Assembly (NCBI GenBank): GCA_017960525.1
Contig: JAGCZA010000079.1
Span: 62,001 to 126,000 of the forward strand
Source of the DNA: Prevotella sp.
GTDB taxonomy: Bacteria; Bacteroidota; Bacteroidia; Bacteroidales; Bacteroidaceae
Length of the DNA stretch: 64,000 nt
Direction: 5' to 3'
The notes under the pieces are model-generated. The model was not told the DNA's origin and ran no database searches. It saw only the letters and a program-made list of their open reading frames with translations. Below are positions 45,346 through 53,802 of the stretch, one piece after another; positions within the stretch are counted from its first letter, which is position 1, and each line of letters opens with the position of its first letter. Made by a program: the position numbers and the translations under genes.

Positions 45346-46689
45346 ATCTAATTCCTCATCTGCCTCATAGCCGCCCATCTCGCGCAGGGCGTTCTTGAGC
45401 ATGGCGTATTGCTGGTAGAGGTTGTTCACGGGGAGTTCGCCCTGTGTGAAGTCGTGCATGGGACTCTTCAGGAAGAAACTGAGGAAACGCTGGATGCCTT
45501 CCCGGCCGGCGCGTGCGGCCAAGTCGATGAGCAGACACAGGTCGAGGCAAAGCGGCGCGGCCAGGATGCTGTCGCGGCAGAGGAAGTCAATCTTCACCTG
45601 CATGGGATAGCCGAGCCATCCGAAGATGTCGATATTGTCCCAGCCCTCCTTGCTGTCGCCCCTTGGCGGGTAGTAGTTGATGCGCACCTTGTGGTAGTAT
45701 TGCGTGTCGTCGTCGTTGCCGTGACCGTAGAGGTCGGGCTGCAGGTCGGGACGGAGGATGGTCTCCAGGGTGGAGAGTTTGCTCACCTCCTTGGTGCGGA
45801 AGTTGTCTGGCTCGTCAAGCACCAGTCCGTCGCGGTTGCCCAGGATATTGGTCGAGAACCATCCGTTCAGTCCCAGACAGCGGGTGCCGATAATGGGCGC
45901 GAAGCCGCTCTTGACCAGAGTCTGACCCGTCTTGAAGTCTTTGCCGGCGATAGGCAGATGGGTCTCTGCTGCCAACTGCCACATAGCAGGAATATCGACC
46001 GTGGTGTTCGGCGCACCCATGACGAAGGGCGCTCCCTCGCGCAGGGCGGCGTAGGCGTAGCACATCGAGGGGGCCACGTGGTCGCGGTCGTCGGCCTTCA
46101 TAGCGGCTTCCAGGTCGGCCAGTGTGCCGTGCACGGCCTCGTAATAGGGCACGTATATTTCGGTGGAGGCAGCCCAGAGCACAACGATGCGGGCGCAACC
46201 GTTGGCCTGCTTGAACTGGCGTATGTCCTCGCGCAGCAGTTCCACCATCTCCCAGCGTGTGGGCATAGCCGATGATTGGGCTGAGGTTTTCACGTTGTCG
46301 CCGTCCAGTCGGCGGGCGTAGTTCTTGTCGAAGGCGGCCTTCATAGGAACAATCTGCTCCAGTTCGTCGCGCACGGGCAGGATATCTTTCTCCTCCAGCA
46401 CGTGGGCATACATAGCACTTTGGAAAGCATTCTGCGGATAGACATCCCACGCACCGAAGACCAAATCGTCGAGGCTGGCCAGCGGCACCAGTTCGCCGTA
46501 TTTCACGTATTTCTTCTTCTCTCCACGGCCCACCCGCAGGCGGTCGTATTGCGTCAGCGAGCCCACAGGCTTGGCCAGGCCCTTGCGGGCCATCATTGTG
46601 CCAGTAATGAAGGTGGTGGCCACAGCCCCCAACCCCACGCACAAGATGCCAACCTTCCCCTTTGCGGGCTGCACGTTTGTTTGCGTCAT
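45343..46689 (-). CDS. Inositol-3-phosphate synthase
   Basis: A 448-residue myo-inositol-1-phosphate synthase that turns glucose 6-phosphate into inositol phosphate with bound NAD. The NAD site is VGLGAVATTFITG near residues 18-30. Conserved parts include VLWAASTEIYVPYYEA, GAPNTTVDIPAM, GKDFKTGQTLVKSGFAPII and RSDSKEGWDN-like KVRINYYPPRGDSKEGWDN. In Bacteroidetes this enzyme feeds inositol lipids made at the membrane; the other genes of that pathway are not adjacent here. A promoter lies 62 bases upstream. The three genes downstream may be on the same transcript. Confidence 0.9.
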   Translation of the reverse strand: MTQTNVQPAKGKVGILCVGLGAVATTFITGTMMARKGLAKPVGSLTQYDRLRVGRGEKKKYVKYGELVPLASLDDLVFGAWDVYPQNAFQSAMYAHVLEEKDILPVRDELEQIVPMKAAFDKNYARRLDGDNVKTSAQSSAMPTRWEMVELLREDIRQFKQANGCARIVVLWAASTEIYVPYYEAVHGTLADLEAAMKADDRDHVAPSMCYAYAALREGAPFVMGAPNTTVDIPAMWQLAAETHLPIAGKDFKTGQTLVKSGFAPIIGTRCLGLNGWFSTNILGNRDGLVLDEPDNFRTKEVSKLSTLETILRPDLQPDLYGHGNDDDTQYYHKVRINYYPPRGDSKEGWDNIDIFGWLGYPMQVKIDFLCRDSILAAPLCLDLCLLIDLAARAGREGIQRFLSFFLKSPMHDFTQGELPVNNLYQQYAMLKNALREMGGYEADEELD

Positions 46690-46750
46690 ATCTTGTTCAG
46701 TTTACATCTATAAGGGTCAGAAGCTTAATGCCTCTGCCCCTAATCGGATG

Positions 46751-46782
46751 CAAAAGTACAACAAATTGTATAATATTCCAAA
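46751..46782 (-). promoter_or_regulatory. Bacteroidetes-type promoter for inositol-phosphate synthase
   Basis: Minus strand: TTTG (complement of 46779-46782) and TACTTTTG (complement of 46751-46758) with a 20-base spacer. Confidence 0.75.
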
Positions 46783-46971
46783 CAATTTGAAGAAAAAAAC
46801 GTGTGGTACGGATGAAATACACATAGTATTACCTCTTAGCTATGCCTTTGTTTCATTTGTTACCTTTGGACAGAGGGCGGTATCAGCTGTTAGGAAAGGT
46901 GCGTTGAAACAGGGAGAACGGTTGGATACCTTTGGGAAAAACGCCGCACCGTTTCGGTTCGCAGCGGGTGG

Positions 46972-47044
46972 GACAAACATTTGCGGCGGGCGGGGCGAAC
47001 ATTTGCAGCGGCCGCCGCAAATGTTTGCAGCGTGCGCTGCAAAC
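46972..47044. repeat. Nested GC-rich palindromes
   Basis: 46998-47025 is a 28-base palindrome (14-base arms AACATTTGCAGCGG and CCGCCGCAAATGTT with one mismatch and no loop). 47023-47044 is a perfect hairpin of 10-base arms (GTTTGCAGCG / CGCTGCAAAC) around TG. A third related copy, ACATTTGCGGCGGG, lies at about 46977-46990. The second hairpin shares its first bases with the first. Confidence 0.82.
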
Positions 47045-47105
47045 CAATTTTCAATGTACAGAGTGGACTCAGAAAAAGGCTATGCTTTCATTTTCCGTCG
47101 AATTA

Positions 47106-47137
47106 TTTGGAAGTTTCGGAATTATTGCATATCTTTG
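47106..47137 (+). promoter_or_regulatory. Bacteroidetes-type promoter for the surface glycan genes
   Basis: TTTG at 47106-47109 and TATCTTTG at 47130-47137, spacer 20, ending 23 bases before the ATG at 47161. Confidence 0.77.
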
Positions 47138-47160
47138 CACCGCTAATATGTTTTGGAAAT

Positions 47161-48384
47161 ATGAAGATTCCCTTTTCCCCTCCGTATATCGACGACAGCG
47201 TGGTGGCCGAAGTGACCGACGCGTTGCGCTCGGGCTGGATTACCACCGGTCCGAAGGTGAAAGCTCTTGAAGAAGAAATCCGTCAGTTGTCGGGTGCCCA
47301 GAGCGTGCTCTGTGTCAATTCGTGGACGACAGGCGCCATTATGACGCTGCGCTGGCTGGGCGTAGGGCCGACTGACGAGGTCATCATCCCTGCCTACACC
47401 TATTGTGCAACGGCGCTGGCCGTCATCTGGGCGGGAGCCAAGCCCGTAATGGTCGATTGCGGGCCAGATTTCAATATCTCTGTGGATGCCATCCGGCAGG
47501 CCATCACCCCCCAGACGAAAGCCATCATCCCTGTGGACATTGCCGGCTGGCCCTGCGACTACGCGGCCATTATGCAATTGGTCCAGGAGCCGGAGGTGGT
47601 GAAATTGTTCAAGCCCACATCGCCCATCATGGAGCGTATGGGGCGCATCACCGTTATCAACGATTCGGCCCACAGCATCGGTTCGCGCTTTGGCGGGCGG
47701 TTCTCAGGCTCGGAGACCGATATTGCCATCTTCTCCCTCCATGCCGTGAAAAACGTGACCACCGCAGAGGGCGGAGCCATCTGCCTGAATATGCCGGAGC
47801 CTTTCGACAACCAGCAGTTATACAAGGACTTGCGCCTGATGTCGCTCAACTGCCAGACCAAGGATGCCTTTACCAAGAGCAAGGCCGGCGGCTGGCGCTA
47901 CGACATTGTGGGCAAGGGTATGAAAGCCAATATGGCCGACGTGAACGCTGCCATCGGTCTGGCCCAGATACGCCAGTACGGCCAGATGCTGGAGCGGCGC
48001 AAGCAGATATTCCAAGCCTACGACGAGGGCTTCTCCCGTTGCCCGTGGGCCATTCTGCCCCCTTCCAAGGAGTCGGGCCGCGAGAGCAGTTATCATGTCT
48101 ATGCCTTGCGCGTCAAGGGTGTCAGCGAAGAACAGCGTGATGCCATCATCGACGAGATTTCCCGTCATGATGTGGCCGTGAATGTGCACTTCACGCCCCT
48201 GCCTATGCTGACGCTGTTCCGCCAGATGGGCTACAGCATCGACGACTATCCCCAGTCATTCGAGAACTACCACCACGAAATATCGCTCCCCTGCTACCCC
48301 CAACTCACCGATGAGCAGGTGGCATCTGTCGTCCAGACCGTGGCAGAAGCATACAATGTCGTTATGGGAAAGGGAGGGAAATGA
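47161..48384 (+). CDS. DegT/DnrJ/EryC1/StrS aminotransferase
   Basis: A 407-residue PLP-dependent sugar aminotransferase. Typical stretches: PFSPPYIDDSVVAEVTDALR at the start, SGWITTGPKVKALEE, VIIPAYTYCATALAVIWAG and the PLP-lysine region IAIFSLHAVKNVTTAEGG with Lys in AVKN. Such enzymes make amino sugars for surface glycans; the substrate is unknown. The ATG at 47161 is chosen because it sits just after a clear promoter and begins the conserved start; the frame is open upstream through repeats. It overlaps the next gene by four bases (ATGA). Confidence 0.92.
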   Translation: MKIPFSPPYIDDSVVAEVTDALRSGWITTGPKVKALEEEIRQLSGAQSVLCVNSWTTGAIMTLRWLGVGPTDEVIIPAYTYCATALAVIWAGAKPVMVDCGPDFNISVDAIRQAITPQTKAIIPVDIAGWPCDYAAIMQLVQEPEVVKLFKPTSPIMERMGRITVINDSAHSIGSRFGGRFSGSETDIAIFSLHAVKNVTTAEGGAICLNMPEPFDNQQLYKDLRLMSLNCQTKDAFTKSKAGGWRYDIVGKGMKANMADVNAAIGLAQIRQYGQMLERRKQIFQAYDEGFSRCPWAILPPSKESGRESSYHVYALRVKGVSEEQRDAIIDEISRHDVAVNVHFTPLPMLTLFRQMGYSIDDYPQSFENYHHEISLPCYPQLTDEQVASVVQTVAEAYNVVMGKGGK

Positions 48385-49136
48385 GCAAAATTTCGGTAGT
48401 CATCAACACCTACAATGCCCGACAGCACTTAGAGAAAGTGCTCGAGTCGGTGAAAGGTTTCGACGAGGTGGTGGTCTGCGACATGGAGAGCACAGACGAC
48501 ACCCGCGAGATTGCCGCCCGCTATGGCTGCAAGATAGTGACCTTCCCCAAAGCCGACCATAAGAGTGCCGAACCGGCACGCACGTTTGCCATACAGTCGG
48601 CAAGTTGCAAGTGGGTGCTGGTGGTCGATGCCGACGAGATTGTCACCCCTGAACTGCGCACCGTGCTCTACGAGAAAATCAAAGAACCCGACTGCCCCGC
48701 TGGTTACTACATTCCCCGCCAGAATATGTTCATGAGCATGTTTGTGCGCGACTTCCACTTCGACTACCAATTGCGCTTTTTCATCCGCGAAGGCACGGAA
48801 TGGCCGCCCTACGTCCATACTTTCCCTAAGGTGCAGGGCCGAGTGGAGCGGCTGAAAGCCAGTCGCGACGCCCGCCTGCTCCATCTGATGGACGAGACGA
48901 TGCACGAGTATATAGAGAAGATGAACCAGTACACCGACAACGAGGTGGAGAAGAAGCGCGAGAAAGGCTATGGCGCAGGCGCCCTGCTGTGGCGCCCCCT
49001 GTGGCGGTTCTTCAAGAATTACGTCATGGACGGCGGCTTCCGTATGGGCACACGCGGTCTCATCCGCTCGTTCTTTGCTGCCTACTACCAGTTCGTACTG
49101 GTGTCGAAAATCATTGAGAAACGTTATCGCGACTGA
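48381..49136 (+). CDS. Glycosyltransferase family 2 (WaaE/KdtX-like)
   Basis: A 251-residue GT-A enzyme. The N-terminal ISVVINTYNARQHLEKVLES and the metal-binding VLVVDADEIVTPEL fit family 2, and the pattern with DMESTDDTREIAARYGCK is like WaaE/KdtX lipooligosaccharide transferases. It probably adds a sugar to a lipid-linked or core glycan at the inner membrane. It is coupled to the aminotransferase by an ATGA overlap and its 3' end overlaps the convergent licD gene by 26 bases. Confidence 0.9.
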   Translation: MSKISVVINTYNARQHLEKVLESVKGFDEVVVCDMESTDDTREIAARYGCKIVTFPKADHKSAEPARTFAIQSASCKWVLVVDADEIVTPELRTVLYEKIKEPDCPAGYYIPRQNMFMSMFVRDFHFDYQLRFFIREGTEWPPYVHTFPKVQGRVERLKASRDARLLHLMDETMHEYIEKMNQYTDNEVEKKREKGYGAGALLWRPLWRFFKNYVMDGGFRMGTRGLIRSFFAAYYQFVLVSKIIEKRYRD

Positions 49137-49959
49137 CAAACGAGCGTTGGTCGTGATATTTTTTGTATGGCAGATTGTAGTCCAAGAAGAAGAAATTGTG
49201 CTGCCGCTGTCCGTCGTGTGGCGGAATGACCATATAGTCGCCATACTTCTGGCGCAGGTATTTGTCGGCCTGCTCTACGCCCATCACCTGGTGTCTCTCG
49301 AACTCTACCGGCTGCGGCGTTCCCAGTATGTCCTTGGTGATAATGCCCTTCATTCCGTCGTCGTAGTCGAGCACATAGTTGGCGCTGCTATAGTCGTAGG
49401 CCAGATAGGCGGCCCGCATCTGTTTGCGCGCCCATTTCTGGGTGAACAGCCTCTGGATGAGCAGTATGGGCCATGAACTGGGGCCGTGCCCGTGTTTGTA
49501 GGGGTCGCGGTGGAGGAAATAGAGCAGCTTGTCGGTGGCCTTGTAACGGGCCACGGCTATCCGTTGCATCAGCTTGTTTCCAGAAATGCCGTCGATGGGA
49601 AAGACGTCGATGTAGATGCCGCCCACGTAGTCGCTGTGCTCGCGCTCAATCAGGGTGGTGCTGCTGTCCACAATCTTTCCAAAGCCGCCAGGATAGTTCT
49701 CGTCGGTCTCTAAGCTCAGGGCTTCCAACGGCTCTGGCAGCCATTCTCGGGCGTGGGCCATCAGGCGGTCGTAGTCGGGCCTGGGCATACAGATGTCCAT
49801 ATCGTCATCCCAGGGGATGAAACCCTTGTGGCGTACGGCTCCCAGCATGGTGCCGGCCCAGCAGTAGTAACGCAGATTGTGCTCACGGCAGACCCTGTCT
49901 ACCGAAAGCAGAATCTGCAGGATGTGACTGTGCAATACATCGATGTCGTAGCTTGCCAT
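49111..49959 (-). CDS. LicD family phosphotransferase
   Basis: A 282-residue LicD-family protein. The signature GTMLGAVRHKGFIPWDDDMD near residues 36-55 and the following DICMPRPDYDRL match the family. LicD proteins attach phosphocholine, and related members transfer ribitol phosphate, to surface glycans; which one applies here cannot be told. It is on the minus strand between plus-strand glycan genes and reads from its own promoter at 49989-50019. Its 3' end overlaps the GT2 gene by 26 bases. No choline-activating genes (licA/licC) are in the window. Confidence 0.88.
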   Translation of the reverse strand: MASYDIDVLHSHILQILLSVDRVCREHNLRYYCWAGTMLGAVRHKGFIPWDDDMDICMPRPDYDRLMAHAREWLPEPLEALSLETDENYPGGFGKIVDSSTTLIEREHSDYVGGIYIDVFPIDGISGNKLMQRIAVARYKATDKLLYFLHRDPYKHGHGPSSWPILLIQRLFTQKWARKQMRAAYLAYDYSSANYVLDYDDGMKGIITKDILGTPQPVEFERHQVMGVEQADKYLRQKYGDYMVIPPHDGQRQHNFFFLDYNLPYKKYHDQRSFVSRDNVSQ

Positions 49960-49988
49960 GTGTCTCTTTTGTAGTGTTTATGGAAGGC

Positions 49989-50019
49989 CAAAGGTAGCAC
50001 AAAAAAGTGAAATGGCAAA
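49989..50019 (-). promoter_or_regulatory. Bacteroidetes-type promoter for licD-like gene
   Basis: Minus strand: TTTG (complement of 50016-50019) and TACCTTTG (complement of 49989-49996), spacer 19. It is back to back with the plus-strand promoter at 50035-50066. Confidence 0.75.
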
Positions 50020-50034
50020 ATAAAATGATTTTTA

Positions 50035-50066
50035 TTTGCAGAATAGACATTATTTTATTACTTTTG
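50035..50066 (+). promoter_or_regulatory. Bacteroidetes-type promoter for GT4 gene, nearly leaderless
   Basis: TTTG at 50035-50038 and TACTTTTG at 50059-50066, spacer 20. The ATG at 50076 is only nine bases after the box, so the transcript would begin almost at the start codon. Confidence 0.72.
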
Positions 50067-50075
50067 CAAATCATT

Positions 50076-51179
50076 ATGACTCAGAACAAGAAAATTTTCC
50101 ACATTGTCAGCAACAAGGAGTGGGGTGGCGGCGAGCAGTATGTCTATGACTTAAGTCAGCGCCAGAAAGCCGATGGCATCGAGGTCAGCATTTTCTGCAA
50201 GCCTGTAGATGCCATCGTAGGCAGATACGAGGCGGCAGGCCTCAAGGTGATGCCGATGTCGCTTGGCGGAGCACTCGACGTGGGCAGCGCATGGCGGATG
50301 GCCGCCGTCTTGAAGCAGGCCGGGCCTTGTGCCGTCCATGCCCATAACTTCAAGGATGCCTTTACGGCCTGCTATGCACGGAAACTGTCGGGGGCCAAAG
50401 AGGTGCGTGTCGTGATGTGCCGCCATCTGACGCGCAAAGGCAAGAACACGCTGCTCTATCGGTGGCTGTATGGCCAGTTGGACTGTCTGTGCTTTGACTC
50501 GGAACTGTCGAAGCAGGAATTTCTGAGCACCTCCCCCTCAATAGACCCGCAGAAGATGGCCATCGTTCATACCAGTATCGTCGTGCCGGAGAAGGTGGAG
50601 CCAGTTTCCCTCAGGGATGAGTTGGGTATTGCCGACGACTGCGTGGTGGCTATGTTTCATGGCAGGCTCGATGCCGAGAAGGGACTGGACGGCCTGCTGG
50701 AGGCGGTGGCGCAACTAAGTGAGAAACCGTTCCGCCTTGTGTTGGTCGGCAGAGGCTCCGACGAATATACTGCTCATCTGCAGCAGCGGGTGAAAGACCT
50801 TCATATAGCTGAGAAAGTGGTCTTCGCTGGCTTCCGCCATCCCGTGCTGCCATACGTCGCCGCTGCCGATTTCGGCATCCTTGCCTCGACGGTGAAGGAG
50901 GGCTGTCCGCTTTCGCCCCAGGAGTATATGTCGCAGGGGCATCCTGTAGTGGTGACCAACAACGGCGGGCAGCGCGAGTATGTGGAAGATGGGCGCAATG
51001 GGCTGCTCGTGCCTCCGGGCGATGTGCAGGCCTTGGCTCAGGCCATTGGCAGACTCGTCGACAATGATGCCTTGCGTGGTGAACTGGGCCGTCAGGCAAA
51101 GGCCGACTTTGACGACCATTTGAACTATGAGCACTATTATACACAGATAAAGTCCATTTACGAAAGGCAGAAACTATGA
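50076..51179 (+). CDS. Glycosyltransferase family 4
   Basis: A 367-residue GT-B enzyme. The N-terminal KIFHIVSNKEWGGGEQYVYD and the C-terminal FHGRLDAEKGLDGLLEAVAQ, PLSPQEYMSQGHPVVVTNN and GLLVPPGDVQALAQAI fit family 4; the E in PQEYMSQG occupies the usual E-x7-E region. The donor sugar is unknown. I start at ATG 50076 because upstream bases hold the promoter. It overlaps the acyltransferase gene by four bases. Confidence 0.9.
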   Translation: MTQNKKIFHIVSNKEWGGGEQYVYDLSQRQKADGIEVSIFCKPVDAIVGRYEAAGLKVMPMSLGGALDVGSAWRMAAVLKQAGPCAVHAHNFKDAFTACYARKLSGAKEVRVVMCRHLTRKGKNTLLYRWLYGQLDCLCFDSELSKQEFLSTSPSIDPQKMAIVHTSIVVPEKVEPVSLRDELGIADDCVVAMFHGRLDAEKGLDGLLEAVAQLSEKPFRLVLVGRGSDEYTAHLQQRVKDLHIAEKVVFAGFRHPVLPYVAAADFGILASTVKEGCPLSPQEYMSQGHPVVVTNNGGQREYVEDGRNGLLVPPGDVQALAQAIGRLVDNDALRGELGRQAKADFDDHLNYEHYYTQIKSIYERQKL

Positions 51180-52117
51180 ACAAGTTTCTCTACTACCTGT
51201 TTTACGGCTTGTGGTATTTGCTCTCGCTCTTGCCGCTATGCGTTCACTATTTGTTGAGCGACTGCATCTACGTGATTATCTACAAGCTGTTGGGCTATCG
51301 CGTAGGCATTGTGCGTGACAATCTGAAGAGCTCCTTCCCGGAAAAGGACGCAGACGAGCTGAGGTCGATAGAGCGGCGCTTCTACCATCGGTTGTGCGAC
51401 TATTTCGTGGAGACGGTGAAGACGATGACCATGAGCCGGAAACAGATGCGCAGACACATGGTGTTCAAGGGAACCGACTTGGTGAACAAGTGTGTGGAAG
51501 AAGGGCAGTCGTGTGCCGTCTATCTGGGGCATACGTTCAACTGGGAGTGGGTCACCTCGCTCCCGCTATGGGTGTCGGAAAAAGCACAATGCGGACAGCT
51601 GTACCACGCGCTGGAGAATCCCGTCTTCGACCGCCTGCTGCTCAAGCAAAGAGAGCGCTGGGGGGCAGAGTGCATCGCCTTGGTTGATATTCTCCGAAAG
51701 ACGATTGAGTACAAACGTAAGCAGCAGGCCACCGTTTTGGGCTATATAGGCGACCAGGTGCCTCATTGGAACAACATACACCACTGGTGCTGGTTCCTGA
51801 ACCACGATACGCCCGTGATGACGGGCACCGAGCGCATTGCCCTGAAAAACCGACAGGCCTTGTTCTTTTTGGAGGTGAGTCAGGTCAGGCGCGGCTATTA
51901 CGAGGCTGAGTTCAAGCTGATTACCCGCAAGCCGGAAGAGTTGAAAGAGTTTGAAGCCACCGACATTTATCATCAGATGTTGGAGGCCAGCATACGCCGT
52001 CAGCCGGAGCTTTGGCTCTGGAGCCACAACCGATGGAAGCGCACCCGTGAGGAGTTTGACCGACGGTTCCAGGTGGTCGACGGCAAAGTCGTACCAAGGG
52101 AAGGAGTAGAAGAATGA
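51176..52117 (+). CDS. LpxL/HtrB-like lysophospholipid acyltransferase
   Basis: A 313-residue membrane-bound acyltransferase. An N-terminal membrane segment (about 8-36) is followed by the catalytic GHTFNWEW near residues 117-124, where His and the acidic Glu form the H-x4-D/E site. Such enzymes add a secondary acyl chain to lipid A in the inner membrane. It is linked to the GT4 and fucosyltransferase genes by four-base overlaps, so it may be made with the lipopolysaccharide glycan genes. Confidence 0.88.
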   Translation: MNKFLYYLFYGLWYLLSLLPLCVHYLLSDCIYVIIYKLLGYRVGIVRDNLKSSFPEKDADELRSIERRFYHRLCDYFVETVKTMTMSRKQMRRHMVFKGTDLVNKCVEEGQSCAVYLGHTFNWEWVTSLPLWVSEKAQCGQLYHALENPVFDRLLLKQRERWGAECIALVDILRKTIEYKRKQQATVLGYIGDQVPHWNNIHHWCWFLNHDTPVMTGTERIALKNRQALFFLEVSQVRRGYYEAEFKLITRKPEELKEFEATDIYHQMLEASIRRQPELWLWSHNRWKRTREEFDRRFQVVDGKVVPREGVEE

Positions 52118-52929
52118 TTTTTGCACACGACAAAGGACGCCTATGCAACAATATCCTGCAGTATGGGCACGTCTATGCTTGGGGGCGTGAGCATGGAAGG
52201 GCTACTATGTCTATGCGTTTCGCCTATAAGTACCGCTATTTCAAGATCTGCCATACGGCACGCCACAATTTCATTTTCTACGTGATGGCCAAATACGGGG
52301 CCAAATGGGGACTGATTCCTGTGGTTAGGTTTGACGAGCCCGATGCCGACTATAGCCGGGAGGAGCAGATGATGGCAGAACGTAGAAACGTCGTCGCAGA
52401 GGGTTGGTATGCCCGCTGGTACGACCTCTTCTTGAAATACAAACAAGAGATTGTCAGTCTTTTTGCTTTCGATGAGAAGGTGATGGTGCGTCCTGAAACC
52501 CTTATGGAAAAGCAGCCGAAGACAGACCTCAAGCTTGGTATGCATATCCGCCGAGGCGATTACAAGGAGTTCTACGACGGACGCTTCTTCTATTCTGACC
52601 AGCAGTACATCAGCCTCATCAGGCAGTTCTTGGCCTTGCACCCTCAACAGTCGGTGCAAATCTTCATCTGTGGCAGTGAGCGAAGTCTTGACCGGAATGC
52701 ATACAAAGCTGCTTTCCCTGAACATAACGTTTTGTTCCCTCAAGGCAATCCTGGCGAAGACCTTTATCTGCTGTCACGGTGCGACTATCTGATAGGGCCG
52801 CCGAGCACTTTCTCGTTGGTGGCCTCTATGTATCGCGACGTGCCGCTCTACTGGGTAGAAGATGCTGACAAACCGCTCTGTGGCGAGTCTTTCAAGCAAT
52901 TTGACTATCTGTTCCAACACATTTATTAA
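52114..52929 (+). CDS. GT11-type alpha-1,2-fucosyltransferase-like protein
   Basis: A 271-residue enzyme. The motif GMHIRRGDYKEFYDGRFFYS near residue 142 is the H-x-R-R-G-D-Y GDP-fucose site of family 11, and GRLCNNILQYGHVYAWGREH near the start is the family's G-x-x-N start pattern. The end YLIGPPSTFSLVASMYRDVP also fits. It probably adds fucose or a related deoxysugar to a surface glycan. It overlaps the acyltransferase gene by four bases. Confidence 0.85.
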   Translation: MIFAHDKGRLCNNILQYGHVYAWGREHGRATMSMRFAYKYRYFKICHTARHNFIFYVMAKYGAKWGLIPVVRFDEPDADYSREEQMMAERRNVVAEGWYARWYDLFLKYKQEIVSLFAFDEKVMVRPETLMEKQPKTDLKLGMHIRRGDYKEFYDGRFFYSDQQYISLIRQFLALHPQQSVQIFICGSERSLDRNAYKAAFPEHNVLFPQGNPGEDLYLLSRCDYLIGPPSTFSLVASMYRDVPLYWVEDADKPLCGESFKQFDYLFQHIY

Positions 52930-52940
52930 CCCTAAGACCC

Positions 52941-53801
52941 ATGAATCTGCTTTATATCGTTTTTGGCGACAATTTGAGCTATCATCTCGAGGCCTATCTC
53001 TCCATCCGCTCCTTCCAGAAGCAGCTCACAGAGTCCGACCGCATCTTTGTGCTCACCACCAAGCCTGAGTATTACCGTCACGCCCATGTGGACATTCTGC
53101 CTATTCCCGAACAGCAGATTGAGGAGTGGCAGGGGCGTCATCATTTCTTTTTCCGCGTGAAGATTATGGCGCTCGACTATCTGCAACAGCGCTATCCCGA
53201 CGAGCATTTACTATATCTGGACAGCGACACATTTCTCTATGGCAGTCTGGAGACCCTGCGACAGCGGCTGGATGAGGGAAAGGGGCTGATGCACCAGCGG
53301 GAGGGGCATCCGTCGAAGATGAAGGGTGGGTCGCTCAAGATGTGGAAGCGGGTGGCTGGACACACCTACGGAGGGGTCACTTTGAGTGAAAACCACGATA
53401 TGTGGAATGCCGGCGTGACGGGTATTCCCGCTGGCAGGGCAAGGCAGACTATCGACACGTCGTTGGCCATCTGCGACGGTATGCTCGACGACGGGGCCAA
53501 GACATTTATACTCGAACAATACAGCTCGTCGGTGTCGATGGCTGAGAACACCCAGCTCTGTGAGGCTGCCGACCACATAGGCCACTACTGGGGCAACAAG
53601 GCAGAGTGGGAGAAACTGTCGGGCGACCTGCTGCTCAGGGCCTATATGAAGGAGAGCTCGTTGGATGAGGAACTGGAGGCCGTCACCGACGGGCTGTTAC
53701 GTTCCTTGCCCATCTACGTGCACAAGCGGAGCACGGCAGAGAAACTGCACAAGCAGATAGACCGGCTTTTCCCTAAGAACGACTTCAGGTATATTCCATA
53801 G
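52941..53801 (+). CDS. GT-A glycosyltransferase with DxD motif, family not assigned
   Basis: A 286-residue protein that reads as a glycosyltransferase: MNLLYIVFGDNLSYHLEAYL at the start and the metal-binding LLYLDSDTFLYGS near residues 90-103. The later region VTLSENHDMWNAGVTGIPAG suggests a second acidic site. I cannot name the CAZy family with confidence. It lies 11 bases after the GT11-like gene and is the last plus-strand gene before two minus-strand blocks; its stop is one base before the next gene's stop. Confidence 0.68.
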   Translation: MNLLYIVFGDNLSYHLEAYLSIRSFQKQLTESDRIFVLTTKPEYYRHAHVDILPIPEQQIEEWQGRHHFFFRVKIMALDYLQQRYPDEHLLYLDSDTFLYGSLETLRQRLDEGKGLMHQREGHPSKMKGGSLKMWKRVAGHTYGGVTLSENHDMWNAGVTGIPAGRARQTIDTSLAICDGMLDDGAKTFILEQYSSSVSMAENTQLCEAADHIGHYWGNKAEWEKLSGDLLLRAYMKESSLDEELEAVTDGLLRSLPIYVHKRSTAEKLHKQIDRLFPKNDFRYIP

Positions 53802-53802
53802 T

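Larger units (their letters stand above)
46690..47160. other. Long intergenic region with promoters and palindromes
   Basis: This 471-base gap holds the minus-strand promoter of the inositol-phosphate synthase (46751-46782), a possible plus-strand box TACCTTTG at 46927-46934 with only a partial GTTG upstream, a cluster of palindromes (46972-47044) and the promoter of the DegT gene (47106-47137). Open frames across it show no protein-like sequence. A short RNA is possible but not supported directly. Confidence 0.6.

Noticed and set aside
46861..46868. TACCTTTG box as a promoter
   Set aside because: No TTTG box lies about 20 bases upstream; the nearest is ten bases away.
46571..47146. Possible coding region in the inositol synthase-DegT gap
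   Set aside because: The translation has no protein-like pattern; it runs through a promoter and the palindromes and its start lies inside the inositol synthase gene.
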